A stretch of 64,000 bases of DNA from Blastomussa wellsi (lineage: Eukaryota > Cnidaria > Anthozoa > Scleractinia > Plerogyridae): assembly GCA_947652115.1 (NCBI GenBank), contig OX393567.1, positions 1,886,114 through 1,950,113 of the forward strand. The letters are read 5' to 3'. This document shows positions 1 to 12,720 of the stretch, piece by piece. The position numbers and the translations under genes were made by a program. Each line of letters opens with the position of its first letter. Positions within the stretch are counted from its first letter, which is position 1. A model generated the notes under the pieces. It did no database searches and was not told where the DNA came from. It worked only from the letters and a program-made list of their open reading frames with translations.

Positions 1-115
1 AAAGGAATCAATTACAACAAAATATGTTAATATCTGCAAACGTTTTGATACATAACGAAGGTAAACAACAACATCCAGCAGCGTGAAACAACAATATTGT
101 GACTTGATGACGTAC

Positions 116-3100
116 CAGTCTGCCACCAGTTATCATAAACTGGCGCACTGATCGCTTTCCTGGTCCACAACATGGTATCTTTGTCCATATGTTCCCCAGC
201 CACGAACAGATCACGAAAACTAACAATAACAATAAAACAATAAGTGTTTTGATACACCAATGATAGTCTAGCTCGACGCTTTCAAGTCCTGTTACAGAGT
301 CGAAGAAGTATGGGTCTCAACAGGCATCAGTGACGGTTGAGGATAGGATGGAACCACAAAACAAGCAGAAATATTTCTCTAAGTGAAAAGAACAATTTAC
401 GATCGCTTGGCCAATCAAGACTTGTAGGCGAACGGTTGTCAAAGTTGCCAGATGCCAATAAAATTCACGTGCCGCTGTTTGCTCGTTACTTGGCTGAAAA
501 GTTGGAAAACCAAAAGTTGTCGTCGCTCGTTGGCTAACTTCGACAACAAAGAACCTCTCTATAGATTCGCTTCTACGTATCAACCAAAATATCTCTAGCT
601 AGGTTTACCATTCCAACCTACATGTCGCTAGCCTTTCCTGACTCTCCCTGCAGCTATACGGAAAGCGTTTTTATTAATCCTTTCTATCTAGCTTTCTCAT
701 TCTTCGAGGGCAAGGTACTGGAGTTTAGACTTACTGTGACAAGTCATATTGTTTAATTATTTCACAGTTTGGGTCCTGTAAACAAATTAAACCAATAAAT
801 TAGATGTAATGTTTGGCCCGTTTGTAAGAAAGTTCGCGTGCAAAGATAGTATGGCGAACAAAACCTACTCAAAACACCACTAATCAAGATAGACCACACT
901 AAAAAGCTAAGGTAAGTTACTTTATTTATCTGGCTTACGTTCTATCACGTTTTGGGGTACATTATCACTTTATCTAGCCATTACAAAATACAGCCAAAGT
1001 ATATGAGATCAAATAGCGTATCATTTTCTTGTGATTGCAGAACTAATCACAATAGGGGGGGGGGGGGGGGGGGCAAGAAATTTTCCCTCATAAGGGGGGG
1101 GGCTTCCCCTAGATCCGCCACTGATAACAAATTACCCTTGATGGCTGCAAACTATTCGTGAGTTAAGGTCACAGTAGGGCCAGTTTGAAGACTTACCTCG
1201 GCCCTAATGATTCTGATAGCTGTTGGGGCAGTGAACATACTGACTACTTTGTGTTGCTCGATAACTCGGAAAAATCCACCTGCATCTGGGGTGCCTACTG
1301 GTTTACCCTAAGGATAAACGAAAGTAATATCACCCTCGTATTCTTTACAGAGCGGTTTTATATTGAGTATCGAAAGTGATTAGCGAATTGTTTCAGTTTT
1401 GGTTTTACGGCACTCAATTGAAACTCTCTCTATTCGAGTCCGTTCACCTCACAGTTACAATTGTTAGCGGCTACTAATTTTAGCGAGAATCGCGAAAATC
1501 GCTAAATTTAGTATTCGCTAAAAATTGTCTCGGTCAAATTTACATGTAATAAGCGTTAAATTAAAGAAAAAAAATGCTTTCCCCGATGAGTACCCACGGT
1601 CTGATATTTTCAATCATAACTTTGTTCTGACAATGATTTCAAGTGACTGTTCTTTACTTGAACATTTATTTTCATTTTAGCTATATGTTCGTTAAAAGCT
1701 CACTTACACGAAAGCGCCATTTTTTTTCAATATTCGGACTGAAAATCGTAAAATTTACTAGTCGAAAAATCTTGCTCAAACAAACTCGCCAAAATTAGTT
1801 TGGGCTCCCGTTACTTTGAAACTTTTCCCTGGCGAACGGAGATGTTTTCCCTGCTTTACTAGTCTCTTTAGCCTGATCTTTTGCCGTTTTTCTGTGGTTT
1901 CTCGGCCTTCGATTTCTTTTGCCTTTGGGTGCTGTGATGCACTGGGTTGCCTCGACTTCTTGCAAGGTTTGTGTTTCTTCGTTGGTTTATCCAAGTAAAA
2001 TTTATACTGAATATGATCTCAAAATGCAGGAAATGGCATCTTAGAGGCCTATATTTTCAAATTTACCTCATAATTATTTTTTTTACAGGAAAAAAAGAGC
2101 TATTTCGTGATATTTTACAGGAAGAAAAATTTCCAGTTGTCATCAACTCCTTCCCAGGTCTATCCTCGCTTCTGGCGCACCTGTTGGCAATCTGTTGGCG
2201 GCAGTTTTGGTTTTGGCGGGAAATTTTTTGCTAGAGCAAAAAGCAAGATTTATTTTACACCAGTCATTCAGAAATATCGTCACATTTTTATTGCAACCGG
2301 TAGGTTTTAATAAGCAATTCAAGAGAACAAAAAGAATGCCCTCTGTAAAAGAAGGACGAAAAGGAACTTCCAGAATGGTTTCCAAGGTAATATTCTTGAG
2401 TTTATTCGAGTTTACTGCGTCGCAGAGAAAATGCCTTTCGCATTTTAAAGTTTTCCTTGTTCGTTTGTTTAATGGGATTTCAGAAAGTTGCACCATTGAT
2501 AAGCTCTGGAATGATGAAAAAGCTGGAACCTGTTCTTCATTTCGAGAAACGAACAATGAACTGCAGTCCTCTTGGAACAATTAAGCCGCTAAATGCTCCA
2601 CGAGAGGACAGTCAATCAAAGAAGCGAAAAGACCCAGATGAGTTCTGTTTTCCGTCTTCTCCAACGAAAAATATCATGCGAGAGGGAAATACGTCAAAAG
2701 GCGAACGAGTGACGAAACGAAAAGTGACAAAAAAGGCTGCCAAGAAGGCTGAAAAGGTTTTCAAGGTATGCATTTAATATTTTAAGATTATAAGCGTTGA
2801 AAGAGAGGCGTAGCTATAACAGGATTTTCTGGTTTTCATTGCACTCACTTATAACATGAAAAGAGATTTTTGACACAAAAGTATCGAGGAAATCTATAAT
2901 CCAAACGTTTATTAATCCTTCCCCAACAACCATCTCTGATACAAATGACATTTTTTCTAAAAAAATGACTTTAAAAACGTTTACAGAGATGCGCCAGTAA
3001 AGAAGTGTTAGAGACAATACGAAACACAAGAGAGCACATCCAGTTTCTACGGAGTCAACTTCATGAGAACAAGAACTGGGCTGATCAGCAAAGACTTCTG

Positions 3101-6100
3101 TAACCACATACCAGTCAGTGGAAAACAAAATTATGTTTATCTACGTTAATGGCATTTCGATGATAAAAGCTTTAATAAATTTGTCAATTAAACTGTTCAC
3201 AGTGTTAGAGACAACAACACTGAGAATGATAGCCATTGAATTTGACTTTTCACAAGACTCTTGAAAAATTCTAGAAAACTAGAAGATGCAGGCAAGTAAT
3301 AAATTGTCTCGGCAATTTCTCTTGTAGATTTCAGGTAATAGATCAAACACGAGCGACAGTGTTTCATCGGGATATCCAAACACCGAGAAGAGAGTTGAAA
3401 ATACGACGCGCAGCGGAGTATTTTTAATGAACTTCGAGGTGTTTGGATAGCCGATGAAACACTGTCTCGAGTGTTTGATCTATCTTCTCAATCGAAACTA
3501 AAACTACGGTGAAAACGAAGAAATAAAATCGTAAAAATCTATGCTAATTAAGATCACATTTCCAAACCACGGTTACGGTTCTGATTTCCTTTGTTTTAAC
3601 GTGATGAATTATTAATGAGTTTGAGAATGGTAAGAGAAAAATTATTAACACTGTACTGTATGACTTTCCTTGCAACTGTTTTAAGTGTCAGCCTTATGAG
3701 ACCAATTGGATCCCATTTAGTTAAAGCACGCATGACTTTGTTGTGGCAGGAAGTTGAAATTATGTTTGGAAAATTCATAGTTAATGGACTGAAATAGGGT
3801 TTAAGAAGAGTGCCAAAAACTGTCACCCAAATGTACCTTGCCTTCCCACCTCAGGAAAGCCAAATAAATGTAGTGTTGTACAAAATCACACCTGACTGAT
3901 GAGGAGTGAGAAAAAAAATGAAACAACAGAGAGGAAATTATCATCAATTTCTTTTATTACTCTCACCTCAAATAAAACTGTGGTGCATCCAGACAGCAAA
4001 GGAGCATAAACTATGTAGGAATGGCCAACAACCCAGCCAAGATCAGAAGCTGCCCACCAGACCTGAAAAAAGACAAAAGCAGAGTAGATTACTAATCAGA
4101 TCAAAGTCTTAATTGCAGTTCGGATTGCAGTTTACTTAGTTACCTCTCCAGCGTTAATGCCATACAAATTTCTCATGCTCCAGTGAAGGGAGACAGCATG
4201 ACCACCATTTGCACGAACAATGCCCTAAAAAAATAACCGATATATAAAGGACGATTAAATTGAAACACCCAAAATATCAGATCCAAAGCCTCTAAGGAAG
4301 GACAGTGAGCTTATATTTTCAGTAGTCATTATTTCCTATTTAATTCTGTCAAATGACCTTCTGTATCAGCAAGATGTAAACAAGTTATTTCACAGTATTT
4401 TTTGCTTTCTTTTTTCAATACCACATTTCTTTATATAGCACACAAGTCATGCAATAATTGCTACTTTGGTGTCCATATGTACTTTTGATGTTCCGAAGCC
4501 CTTATTGTGGTGCTCTATGGAATATCCATACTCCACCCACAGAGAGTTTTGGCTTAAACTCTCTTCCTCCTGGAGGTTTCAGCTGAGCTTCATACTTTGT
4601 TTAGTTAGAAAGTTTTCATCTTTTAGGCTCCCTCCCCTCCTCCAAACAAGAATTTCCAATGACTGCCTGTGCGGTGGTTATGGATAATTGTTTTGGCTAT
4701 GGAAAATTTTAATCTACACCACTGAAAATGGGTTAGAATCTTTTTTTCACTTCAGTCAAACCATCCTGTACCTTCGGATCACCTGTGGTACCTGACGTGT
4801 ATAGAATATAGAGAGGATCATTTGATTGGACAGGGACACAGTCATGTGGCTTTGCTTTCTCCATCACTTGATCCCATGTGATGTCCTGCCCTGGAATGAT
4901 CTCTCCTGAACACTGAACACAAGAACGAGATTTCAAGCAATAAGTAGATGACCAAAAGATATGTTACTGTAGTTATTTTATTTTAAAACATTTAGAACAT
5001 TTCCAGTCTGTCTTATGCAATCCCTGCATGCAATGTTTATGCAAGACCTCCATGAAGGAATGTTTGCTAGCCAAAATAATAATTCCAGGATAAACATTTG
5101 CCTTTTTTTCACAAAACAATAATAACAAGTAGAAAAACCCTAACGGTAATCCAAATCAATAATCAAGTATTTCTAGACAAAATGACCTATAATTAATAGA
5201 CCATTCTACAGTTCTGTGAAATGTAACCATACCTCTGTATGAAAGCGAGGTTTTGGGTGACCTTGTCATGATAAAGACCACAAGAACATAAGGATTTATA
5301 TATTATCAAAAGCAAGAGGGTGTGTATCAAAACAAGGTCACCTTCAGCCTCACTTCTACTAAAAGGCTTGGCAACTAAACACAGCACTGTAAAATGGTCT
5401 ATTGGGACCCAGCTAATCCTGGGACACAATGTACAATCACATTTAGAATCAGCTTCAAAACCTGTATACCTTATTTACTGTAATTCACTGGATAAAGTTG
5501 GCCACATGATTGTTTTTTAATTGGGTTTTTTCAAAATCAAGAGTTCTTATTCATGCTAAAGATGAAAGATGAAATCTTAAATTATGACAAGAGCAACAGC
5601 AAAGAAAACATCTGAGTACCCAATTATGAATGTGATTAGCCTGCATGAAAAGAAGTCAAGGGAGAGAGGAAAGTGAGGAAGAGCATGAAGCACAATCAAA
5701 GAGAAGCATGAAGGGGTTTTCTATTGCACTTTGTGCTCTTCCTCGCTTTCCCTTCTCCCTCCCCTTTTGAACCACCTGCCATACAGTCTACAATACGAAT
5801 CAAACCCATGATCTCTCAGATACTGGTTGGGTGCTCTAATCAACTAAAAGACAGAGATGCTTGGTGAGCCAAAGGTTCATATTAAGTAAAAAGGCAAGGG
5901 ATTGTGATCCCACTGTATGCACTGATCTTTTTACATGGTCCCACAACGAACCTGTTTATTTTCTTCCCATATCATGTGCCATAAAAACACTTTAATGGAT
6001 AAGTTAACTTACATTGATGTTAAGTTAAAATTTAATCAATACATATTGACCTGATTTAAATTTACCTGGTCTCTTTGGTACACAACACAAGTAGAAGGTT

Positions 6101-9100
6101 TGAAGCTGGACAACCTGATGGCCTCATCCAAAATAGGTTTGTAATAAACTAGACGAGTTGGCTCAATACCACAAGATGCAGTCACCACAACACGCGGCTA
6201 TAAATAATAAATAACAACTCATTTTGTTAAAGCAGTTCTCAATTTACTTCTGACTGCTCGAGATGGTGCAATTTTTTAAACCAATCACTAAATGCAGTAA
6301 TGCAAAACAAGCATAAAGCAAATGTAGATTACTAATGCCACTCAAATTAAAATCACTCTATATAGTATCATGTTTATCATTATAATACATCTTAAGTTTC
6401 TGCATTATATAATGATTACATCTATCAGAAACTATATACATAAAAAAGCTTACTTCAGCATGCTCTATCCTTCTTGCTAACTCCTGTGCAGCAAAACCTC
6501 CAAACACGACGGAATGAACTGCACCAAGTCGAGCACAAGCCAACATAGCAATAACAGCCTAATATGAAAAATGTACATATAATAATTTGAATCATGAAAA
6601 ACCCATTCCCATAAACATGAGGCTACTGTATTACAATGCGACCTGGAAAACCGCGAACACCTATAAATTTCCTGGAATGTTTATTGTTTCGCGACCAATC
6701 AGATGCAAGATGAAACCGCAGCAAACCGCAAGAGTACTTAGCTGAATGGTTCGACTAGTTATGAAACCATGTGTTAACAATACTGAAATCGTTATTATTG
6801 TTCTATTTGAGAGCTTATGCATTAGCAGAGAATAACTACGAAGAATATTTCGCTGAAACAAGATGTTAAATCAAATAAACACCTCTCTCCTCCGCAGAGT
6901 CTCCGGGGAGGGGGAGAAGAGGAGAATGAAAACGCGGGACACAATGGGAAGAGCGTTCACCGCGAACTCTGAATTCCCTTCTCCCCAGCCTCCACGTGCT
7001 TTCTTTTCACCTCCCTATTCCCCTTCCCAAAAATGAAAGAGGCCTATGCGGAGGAGAGAGAATAAACACTATGAGGCACAGCCAGACAGCATGTCTGAGA
7101 GCTACTCAAATTATAATCGAATTTAGCATCTCTTTTTAGTAAAAAATATCAGTCATGATTAATCTTTGCTTATGCATAAGTTTAGAAACAGAACAATAGT
7201 GACAATTTCAGTTTTTTCCAACAGTATTATCATGGAAGCAAAAGCCAACTTGTTGTTTCATGACTAATCCAAACCCTTGCGGTCATGTCTTGCAGTTTCA
7301 TTTCGCATCTGATTGCTCAAGAAACAACATAATTTCCAGTTAAAACTCATCAACAATCGATGAGGTTGGGGGATGGTGCTTATACGGATGGTGGGACCGA
7401 GAACGTACGAGCCGAGAGCCATGGTAACCATGGCAACCCTGTGAGCGGCAACCACCATACAGCACCGTCACACTGAATAGCAATTCAGTGGAAGTGTTGA
7501 TACCTACCTGAAAGGGGAGGGGAAGGGCGGGGGAGAACAGCACGAAGGCTTCGCAAACTCAAAGAGTGAATGCACAATGATTCTCAGAAACCTGAGCCCT
7601 GTAAATACCAAAACCCATGCGACTTACCAGGCCGCCCCGCAGCAACACGAGCAGCCATGAAGAAGACCGCTGCTTGCATTGTCTCGATTTTAACTTCGCC
7701 TAAATTACATTTAGCCACATACGTAATTTTAGGTGTTCACGGTTTTCCAGGTCACACTATAAGCAAGTGTCTGTAAAGGGTTTCAATCCATCAAAGGCAG
7801 TATCCAAACCCGGCAAGCTTATGAGACCCTCCCACCATTCATTCACCTTAAATATATTATTATAGGTCCACAATGCATGTACAGGGTTATATAGCTATAC
7901 TACTTTGCATGTGTTGCAGACTTATGATGCTAGTTAATAATATTAATTTGTACATCTCAAGCTTGATCGAATGATCTGAGAATAAGGAACAGACTGCAAT
8001 AAATACTGAATGTATTATAAACTTTACCTGAGGAACCATTGGCATATAAATCACAACCCGGTCTCCTTTACCAACATTCAGCTGTGACAGTGCACCAGCG
8101 AACTTTGCTACCTAAAATAAAATTTGTATCATCTATTGTTATATCATTAAAAAATGGTAAAACAAGAGGGGCAAGAATAGAAGGACGAGAGTGAGCAGGT
8201 AAGTTATAAACCCAGCATTTTGCAAGGTCATCCTATTATAGCAATATAATCATGGCTTAGAGCACTGTGAGCATTCAATATTGCAATCATGCAAGTTATA
8301 TTCTGTGTACAGGCTAGTGAATGGGTACGAGAACATAAAACAATTAATTATCTTGCTGTTTCAAATCAAATGATGGCTGACAAATTGTCAACTTAACAAG
8401 TTCTTACCAAGCGATACAGATTTTGATATGTGTACATCTCTATCTTGCCACTCAATGGACTGTCATAAATTAAAGCTGTCTGATTTCCTTTTCCCTTTTC
8501 AATATGGCGGTCAAGGCAATTATAACAAGTGTTCATCTCACCGCCAACAAACCTTGAAAACACAAGTTTATTGTGTTATCTTTATACATGTTAGTGTCAG
8601 AGCAGGCTTTTAGCCAAGATTTAAAAAGTGGGAATCAAAATTTTTATAATTCCTGACTCTGTCCCCATAGATGGGCCTGAGGAGCATGCACGGCATTTTT
8701 CTGCAGTTATAAGCGCAAAGGTATCTAAAGATTTCCAAATTTGCAAAATTGCGTAACCTTTTGCAATAGAAATAAAAAAGAGCGGGAGCCACTAAAGAAG
8801 GGACAGGACTGGGACTGAAAGGCACAGGAAGGGGGAGGGTCAGACCCTTGCTGCAGCCCCCCCCCCCCCCCCACCACACACACATATATATATTTCTGTT
8901 GTTTGTAATTTTTAGTTATTTGGAAATCATAGTCGATATACTACTTATTGTATAAGACTCCAAATAAACAGGTCTGTCTGGGGAGAGATGCTATATGTAA
9001 TGAACATGAAATCTCCTCTGTGTTTACATTGTAATGCACCTATCAATGTTAAGCCGGTGATGGGGTGGGGGGGGGAGGCTGGGCATAGGCAGTGAATTTG

Positions 9101-9900
9101 AACTGAGCTGAGATTTTCTGTTCAAATGCCCTACTCCAGGGAGCTTGAAGATTGTTAAAATAGTAACTAAAAGTCAATAAAATGTTGGTAGAGAGGCCAT
9201 TAAAACGGTCAAAAGTTCCCACCACAGAATGATAGCATCTGTCAAATTCCCCACCTATGCCCGGCCTCCCTCCCCCAACACCGGCTTACATTGATACGGT
9301 GTACTAATTAGACAAATGTTTATCAGTAACATTCACTTACTTACTTGTAATATAAATTAAGGCTCTATTGATAAATTCGATACCATATTTCAGCGACTTA
9401 GTCTGAATGCTGTCATTTTAAATGCATAATGTACACCAAGCTTGGGTAAATAGCACGAATAATGGCTGCTTCAGGTAGTGTAGCAGCTATCCAAAACTAC
9501 TTTTGTTTGTCATTGTAAGCAGCTTCCCTGCTTCATATTGACTTTCACGAATAACAAAAATATTAAAGGAGGACCTAGCCTACCATTTTGTAAAGGGTGG
9601 ATTGCTATTGTCCATAACTTTCCCAAACGGTTTATACCAGTCGATTTCGTCTGCCACCTCTCCCCAGAATTCTTCTGGCTCTTCGATAGACCTTTGGAAC
9701 ACCTCATCGTATTCACGCAAAACCCGATGATGTTGTTGTGAGCTGTGAAAATGGCGGGTTGGTAAGGCTGTTCCACAACGCAAACTCTGTGTTTGTGTTA
9801 CCCTCTGCCACAAATTCCATAGCCTTTGAGAGCATATCTTCCCTTGCACTCTGTTCAAGCGAGTTGCGGTCTGAATCGAACGTAACATAGCCATTTTCAT
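116..9900 (-). CDS. ACSS3: Acyl-CoA synthetase short-chain family member 3-like (propionyl/acetyl-CoA synthetase), 3' end outside window
   Basis: AMP-forming short-chain acyl-CoA synthetase. The family activates propionate or acetate to the CoA thioester through an acyl-adenylate, and ACSS3 acts in the mitochondrial matrix. Exons read on the minus strand: 9584-9900, 8408-8552, 8028-8111, 6454-6558, 6066-6197, 4772-4912, 4144-4224, 3967-4062, 1197-1307, 735-775 and 116-219; all phases close. The start at 9900 ([10 protein letters not shown]) opens an Arg-rich, acid-poor segment of about 60 residues, as expected for a mitochondrial presequence; upstream only a TTG is available. Landmarks in order: [41 protein letters not shown], the AMP-binding loop [35 protein letters not shown], and DNWWQTG of the A5 motif. 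The order and spacing match ACSS3 better than ACSS1/2. About 470 residues are visible of a family length near 690; the last exon ends in phase 1, so the C-terminal domain lies to the left. A separate gene sits in the 1308-3966 intron on the other strand. Confidence 0.93.
2336..3103 (+). CDS. Nested three-exon gene for a lysine-rich 149-aa protein of unknown function
   Basis: Not recognised. Exons are 2336-2386, 2484-2765 and 2987-3103, each joined in phase 0 with GT-AG borders. An ATG starts the chain and TAA ends it, and an AATAAA signal follows at 3174-3179. The 149-residue product is basic. Its middle part has [12 protein letters not shown], the bipartite-like basic run SKKRKDP, SSPTKN, and a second basic stretch [15 protein letters not shown]. 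The last 38 residues ([20 protein letters not shown] onward) look like one long amphipathic or coiled-coil helix ending WADQQRLL. The composition suggests a small nuclear or chromatin/cell-cycle protein, but that is only inference. It lies entirely within an intron of the ACSS3-like gene, on the opposite strand. Proline/serine-proline motifs could be kinase sites. The start could lie further upstream if a 5' exon was missed. Confidence 0.6.
3345..3580. repeat. Foldback element, copy 1 of a two-copy family
   Basis: Near-palindromic arms at about 3347-3383 and 3437-3472 share ACAGTGTTTCATC and GGTGTTTGGATA. The tail at 3473-3575 recurs in reverse complement at 56761-56865, next to a second palindrome with the same GTGTTTCATC arms. 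Likely a non-autonomous DNA element; no coding capacity. Confidence 0.65.
7361..7735. repeat. Dispersed repeat, copy 1 (partner near 53890-54240)
   Basis: This intronic stretch shares scattered but collinear blocks with 53890-54240, for example CAACCCTGTGAGCGGCA, CACCATCACACTGA/CACCGTCACACTGA, a GGGAGGGG-rich centre and the closing block CCTAAATTACAT. Both copies lie in introns of unrelated genes and have the same orientation. An unclassified interspersed repeat; the short reading frames in it are not conserved between copies. Confidence 0.55.
9031..9304. repeat. MITE-like element with ATGCACCTATCAATGTTAAG ends
   Basis: Inverted ends ATGCACCTATCAATGTTAAG and its imperfect complement (CCGGCTTACATTGATACGG) bracket a G-rich left half and C-rich right half. 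A shorter relative with the same end sequence is at 42030-42201. Lies in the first intron of the ACSS3-like gene. Non-autonomous DNA element by structure; superfamily unknown. Confidence 0.65.
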
Positions 9901-10119
9901 GTCCCTACCTCTGCTCTTGGAAAGGACAACAACCAACAATCCACCGAGAGATGTTACGTGACATGTTGGGTGTCACGGTCACGTACTGGTGTAGACATGA
10001 CTCCCTTCACGTAGTCACTTGAAGGGATAGACGAGGAGGCCCTTCTTCCCTCTGAGACATTTCATGTACTCATACACTTAGTTTTTTTAAAATGTAATAA
10101 AGAAGACACTTATTTTTTA

Positions 10120-10200
10120 AAATTCAAGAGTCGAACCCGGGACACAGGATTCAAGAAGCATACACCCATCTACTACACTATCAGAGCGCCAGCTGAAAGG
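10120..10200 (-). repeat. tRNA-derived (SINE-like) remnant
   Basis: On the minus strand the segment reads GGCGCTCTGATAGTGTAGTA followed, about 40 nt later, by GGTTCGACTC. That resembles a pol III A box plus B box. The 5' acceptor-like bases have no complementary 3' partner, so this is not a folding tRNA gene but a tRNA-related SINE head or pseudogene. Confidence 0.4.
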
Positions 10201-10554
10201 ATCCCAACTTTGCAACTTTAAATACTACAGTTCTAAGTTTATGTAATACTTTTTCAGTGTCAGCCAAACCACAATAGGGGCGGAAAGCAGCTCTTTACAA
10301 CAGTTTACAAGGTCCCACAATATTGGCTGAAAAAATTATAAACAATAGCAACAATGGTCCCTAGCCTTAAAACGATAGTGCTGCGTGCTATTAAGATCCA
10401 ATGAAATTAGAGGTTCTAGAGAGCTGCGAACTATCCCCAAAAATTAAACCTAACCGCAAGCAAATCCAAGTGGAGCTAACTGCAAGCAAACATGAGTGGA
10501 ACTAACTGCAACCAAACCGGGGACGTTTTTTGTGTAACCATATGTAGTGGGTAG

Positions 10555-10652
10555 TCACTGAAAGGGTTTGACCAGGAGGCCCTTGACATTTCGTTACTTT
10601 ATATAAAAGGTCACGAAATGTCAAGGGCCTCCTGGTCTATCCCTTCCAGTAA
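10555..10652. repeat. Short perfect inverted repeat
   Basis: GACCAGGAGGCCCTTGACAT plus five more bases at 10570-10594 is mirrored exactly at 10613-10637 around an 18-nt centre. A related half-copy occurs at about 10005-10050 (GGATAGACGAGGAGGCCCTT). Foldback MITE remnant. Confidence 0.7.
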
Positions 10653-11111
10653 CAACCGCTTCACGTGCACCATTTCAAACACCAGGCCCCGGTTGTTCGA
10701 AAGCCGATTAAAATGACCCACGATTAGCGGTTATCCCGCGATTAAATTTCTTATTCCCGGGATAACTAATCGGGGGATAAAATGGGCTTCCTGAAAGCAG
10801 ATGATTAAGCTCAGATTAACCCGGTAAAACCGGTCTCTGGTGGGAGAAAACGGTGTGCACTAGGGTAGGGAAGGGATTAAAAGTGAGGTCTCCTGCAAAT
10901 TAATTGTCAAAGCGGAAGAAATTTTATTTTGTAATATTTTTGATTTCTCAAACGAAATTTTGTTTTTCATAAAAATCTGTTTGATCTATTTTGTTTCATT
11001 TTTGACTTCCCGAGTGAGGTTTTGATTTCCAAAATTTATCCGTTTGATTACTGAAATGAGTTTTTGATTTCCAAACTTTATCCGTTAGATTTGTGAAATT
11101 AGTTTTATTAT

Positions 11112-12117
11112 ACCCCCAAACCTCAACCCCTCAAGGCGTAGCACTTATGCCCCCAAACCTCAACCCCTCAAGGCGTAGCCCTTATGCCCCAAAACCTCAA
11201 CCCCTCAAGGCGTAGCACTTATGTCCCCAAACCTCAACCCCTCAAGGCGTAGCACTTATGCCCCTAAACCTCAACCCCTCAAGGCGTAGCCCTTATGCCC
11301 CAAAACCTCAACCCCTCAAGGCGTAGCACTTATACCCCAAACCTCAACCCCTCAAGGTGTAGCACTTATACCCCAAACCTCAACCCCTCAAGGTGTAGCA
11401 CTTATACCCCAAACCTCAACCCCTCAAGGCGTAGCACTTATACCCCAAACCTCAACCCCTCAAGGCGTAGCACTTATACCCCAAACCTCAACCCCTCAAG
11501 GCGTAGCACTTATGTCCCCAAACCTCAACCCCTCAAGGCGTAGCACTTATGCCCCTAAACCTCAACCCCTCAAGGCGTAGCCCTTATGCCCCAAAACCTC
11601 AACCCCTCAAGGCGTAGCACTTATACCTCAAACCTCAACCCCTCAAGGTGTAGCACTTATGCCCCAAAACCTCAACCCCTCAAGGCGTAGCACTTATACC
11701 CCAAACCTCAACCCCTCAAGGTGTAGCACTTATACCCCAAACCTCAACCCCTCAAGGTGTAGCACTTATACCCCAAACCTCAACCCCTCAAGGCGTAGCA
11801 CTTATACCCCAAACCTCAACCCCTCAAGGCGTAGCACTTATACCCCAAACCTCAACCCCTCAAGGTGTAGCACTTATACCCCAAACCTCAACCCCTCAAG
11901 GCGTAGCACTTATACCCCAAACCTCAACCCCTCAAGGTGTAGCACTTATACCCCAAACCTCAACCCCTCAGGGCGTAGCACTTATACCCCAAACCTCAAC
12001 CCCTCAAGCCGTAGCACTTATACCCCCAAACCTCAACCCCTCAAGCCGTAGCACTTATGCCCCCAAACCTCAACCCCTCAGGGCGTAGCACTTATACCCC
12101 AAACCTCAACCCCTCAC
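11112..12117. repeat. 36-bp minisatellite, about 28 copies
   Basis: Head-to-tail copies of a 36-37 bp unit built on CCAAACCTCAACCCCTCAAG followed by GCGTAGCACTTAT. Copies differ mainly at GGCGTAG/GGTGTAG and by one extra C. Because the period is a multiple of three, long frames encoding repeats of YTPNLNPSRRST arise. Units of 37 bp break the frame and no gene structure surrounds it, so coding is unlikely. Confidence 0.95.
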
Positions 12118-12136
12118 TTTTATATTGCTTAGAACA

Positions 12137-12720
12137 AGGTGTCCTAAACTCACGAATCGAGAAATAAACAATTTTTGTAAATGCAGCAATTGGACTGCGA
12201 CTTTCTGATGTGGGGTGCGGTTACTATTTGAGCCGTTGAGATTCTCAGCACCGTTAAAGACATTATATAAAGTTTTGGTTGTAATTAATAGGCCAGTAAC
12301 AATCCATTTTGCCTTCTTTTCCAATAAGATAAGGAAAATTAATTCGGCTCGTTTTGTTTGTGCAATCTCTTTGGGCTATTTGATCGCTTTTGAGAGGTTT
12401 GATGCAAGTTTGAGTTTGCATTTGAGGCAAAAACCTCAATTTCTTCCAATACGATCAAATAGTGCCCGAAAGATAATACAAACTAAACAAGCCGGATGAA
12501 TTTTCCTTATTTCATTGAAAAGAAGGTAAAATTGAATGTTGTTGACCTTTTATTCCACGTTATTTCAAACTTTATACAATGTCTTAAACGGCTTTCAGAA
12601 TCTCAACTGCCGAAATTGTAACAAAACACAGTGAACATCAGAAAGCCACGTTCCACTTGATACGTTTACATAAATCTTTTTTTCTCTCGAATCGCGAGTT
12701 TGGGACACCTGTGATTACAA
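12137..12720. repeat. 584-bp foldback element
   Basis: The left end AGGTGTCCTAAACTCACGAA and right end, read as complement AGGTGTCCCAAACTCGCGAT, start imperfect arms of nearly 300 bp. Further paired blocks include GACTTTCTGATGT with its counterpart, and TTTTGCCTTCTTTTCCAATA with TACCTTCTTTTCAATG. It begins about 20 bp after the 36-bp minisatellite. Long imperfect arms and no coding capacity suggest a non-autonomous foldback transposon. Confidence 0.75.

Noticed and set aside
1776..2018. Lysine-rich open frame on the minus strand ([16 protein letters not shown]...)
   Set aside because: No ATG in frame (it opens with TTG), no partner exon was found, and it lies inside an ACSS3 intron. A possible acceptor (ATATTCAG) precedes it, but that alone is weak support.
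4141..4936. ACSS3-like gene considered truncated, because the exon after VLFE was not adjacent
   Set aside because: Continuation exons were found at 1197-1307, 735-775 and 116-219 in correct phase, so the gene is intact as far as the window edge.
5780..5870. Possible tRNA gene on the minus strand
   Set aside because: Only A-box-like homology with the fragment at 25040-25145; no acceptor stem closes, so it is a SINE remnant.
11295..12051. Long plus-strand frames with repeated YTPNLNPSRRST
   Set aside because: A consequence of a 36-bp (3n) minisatellite. Units of 37 bp break the frame, and no splice sites or conserved flanks exist.
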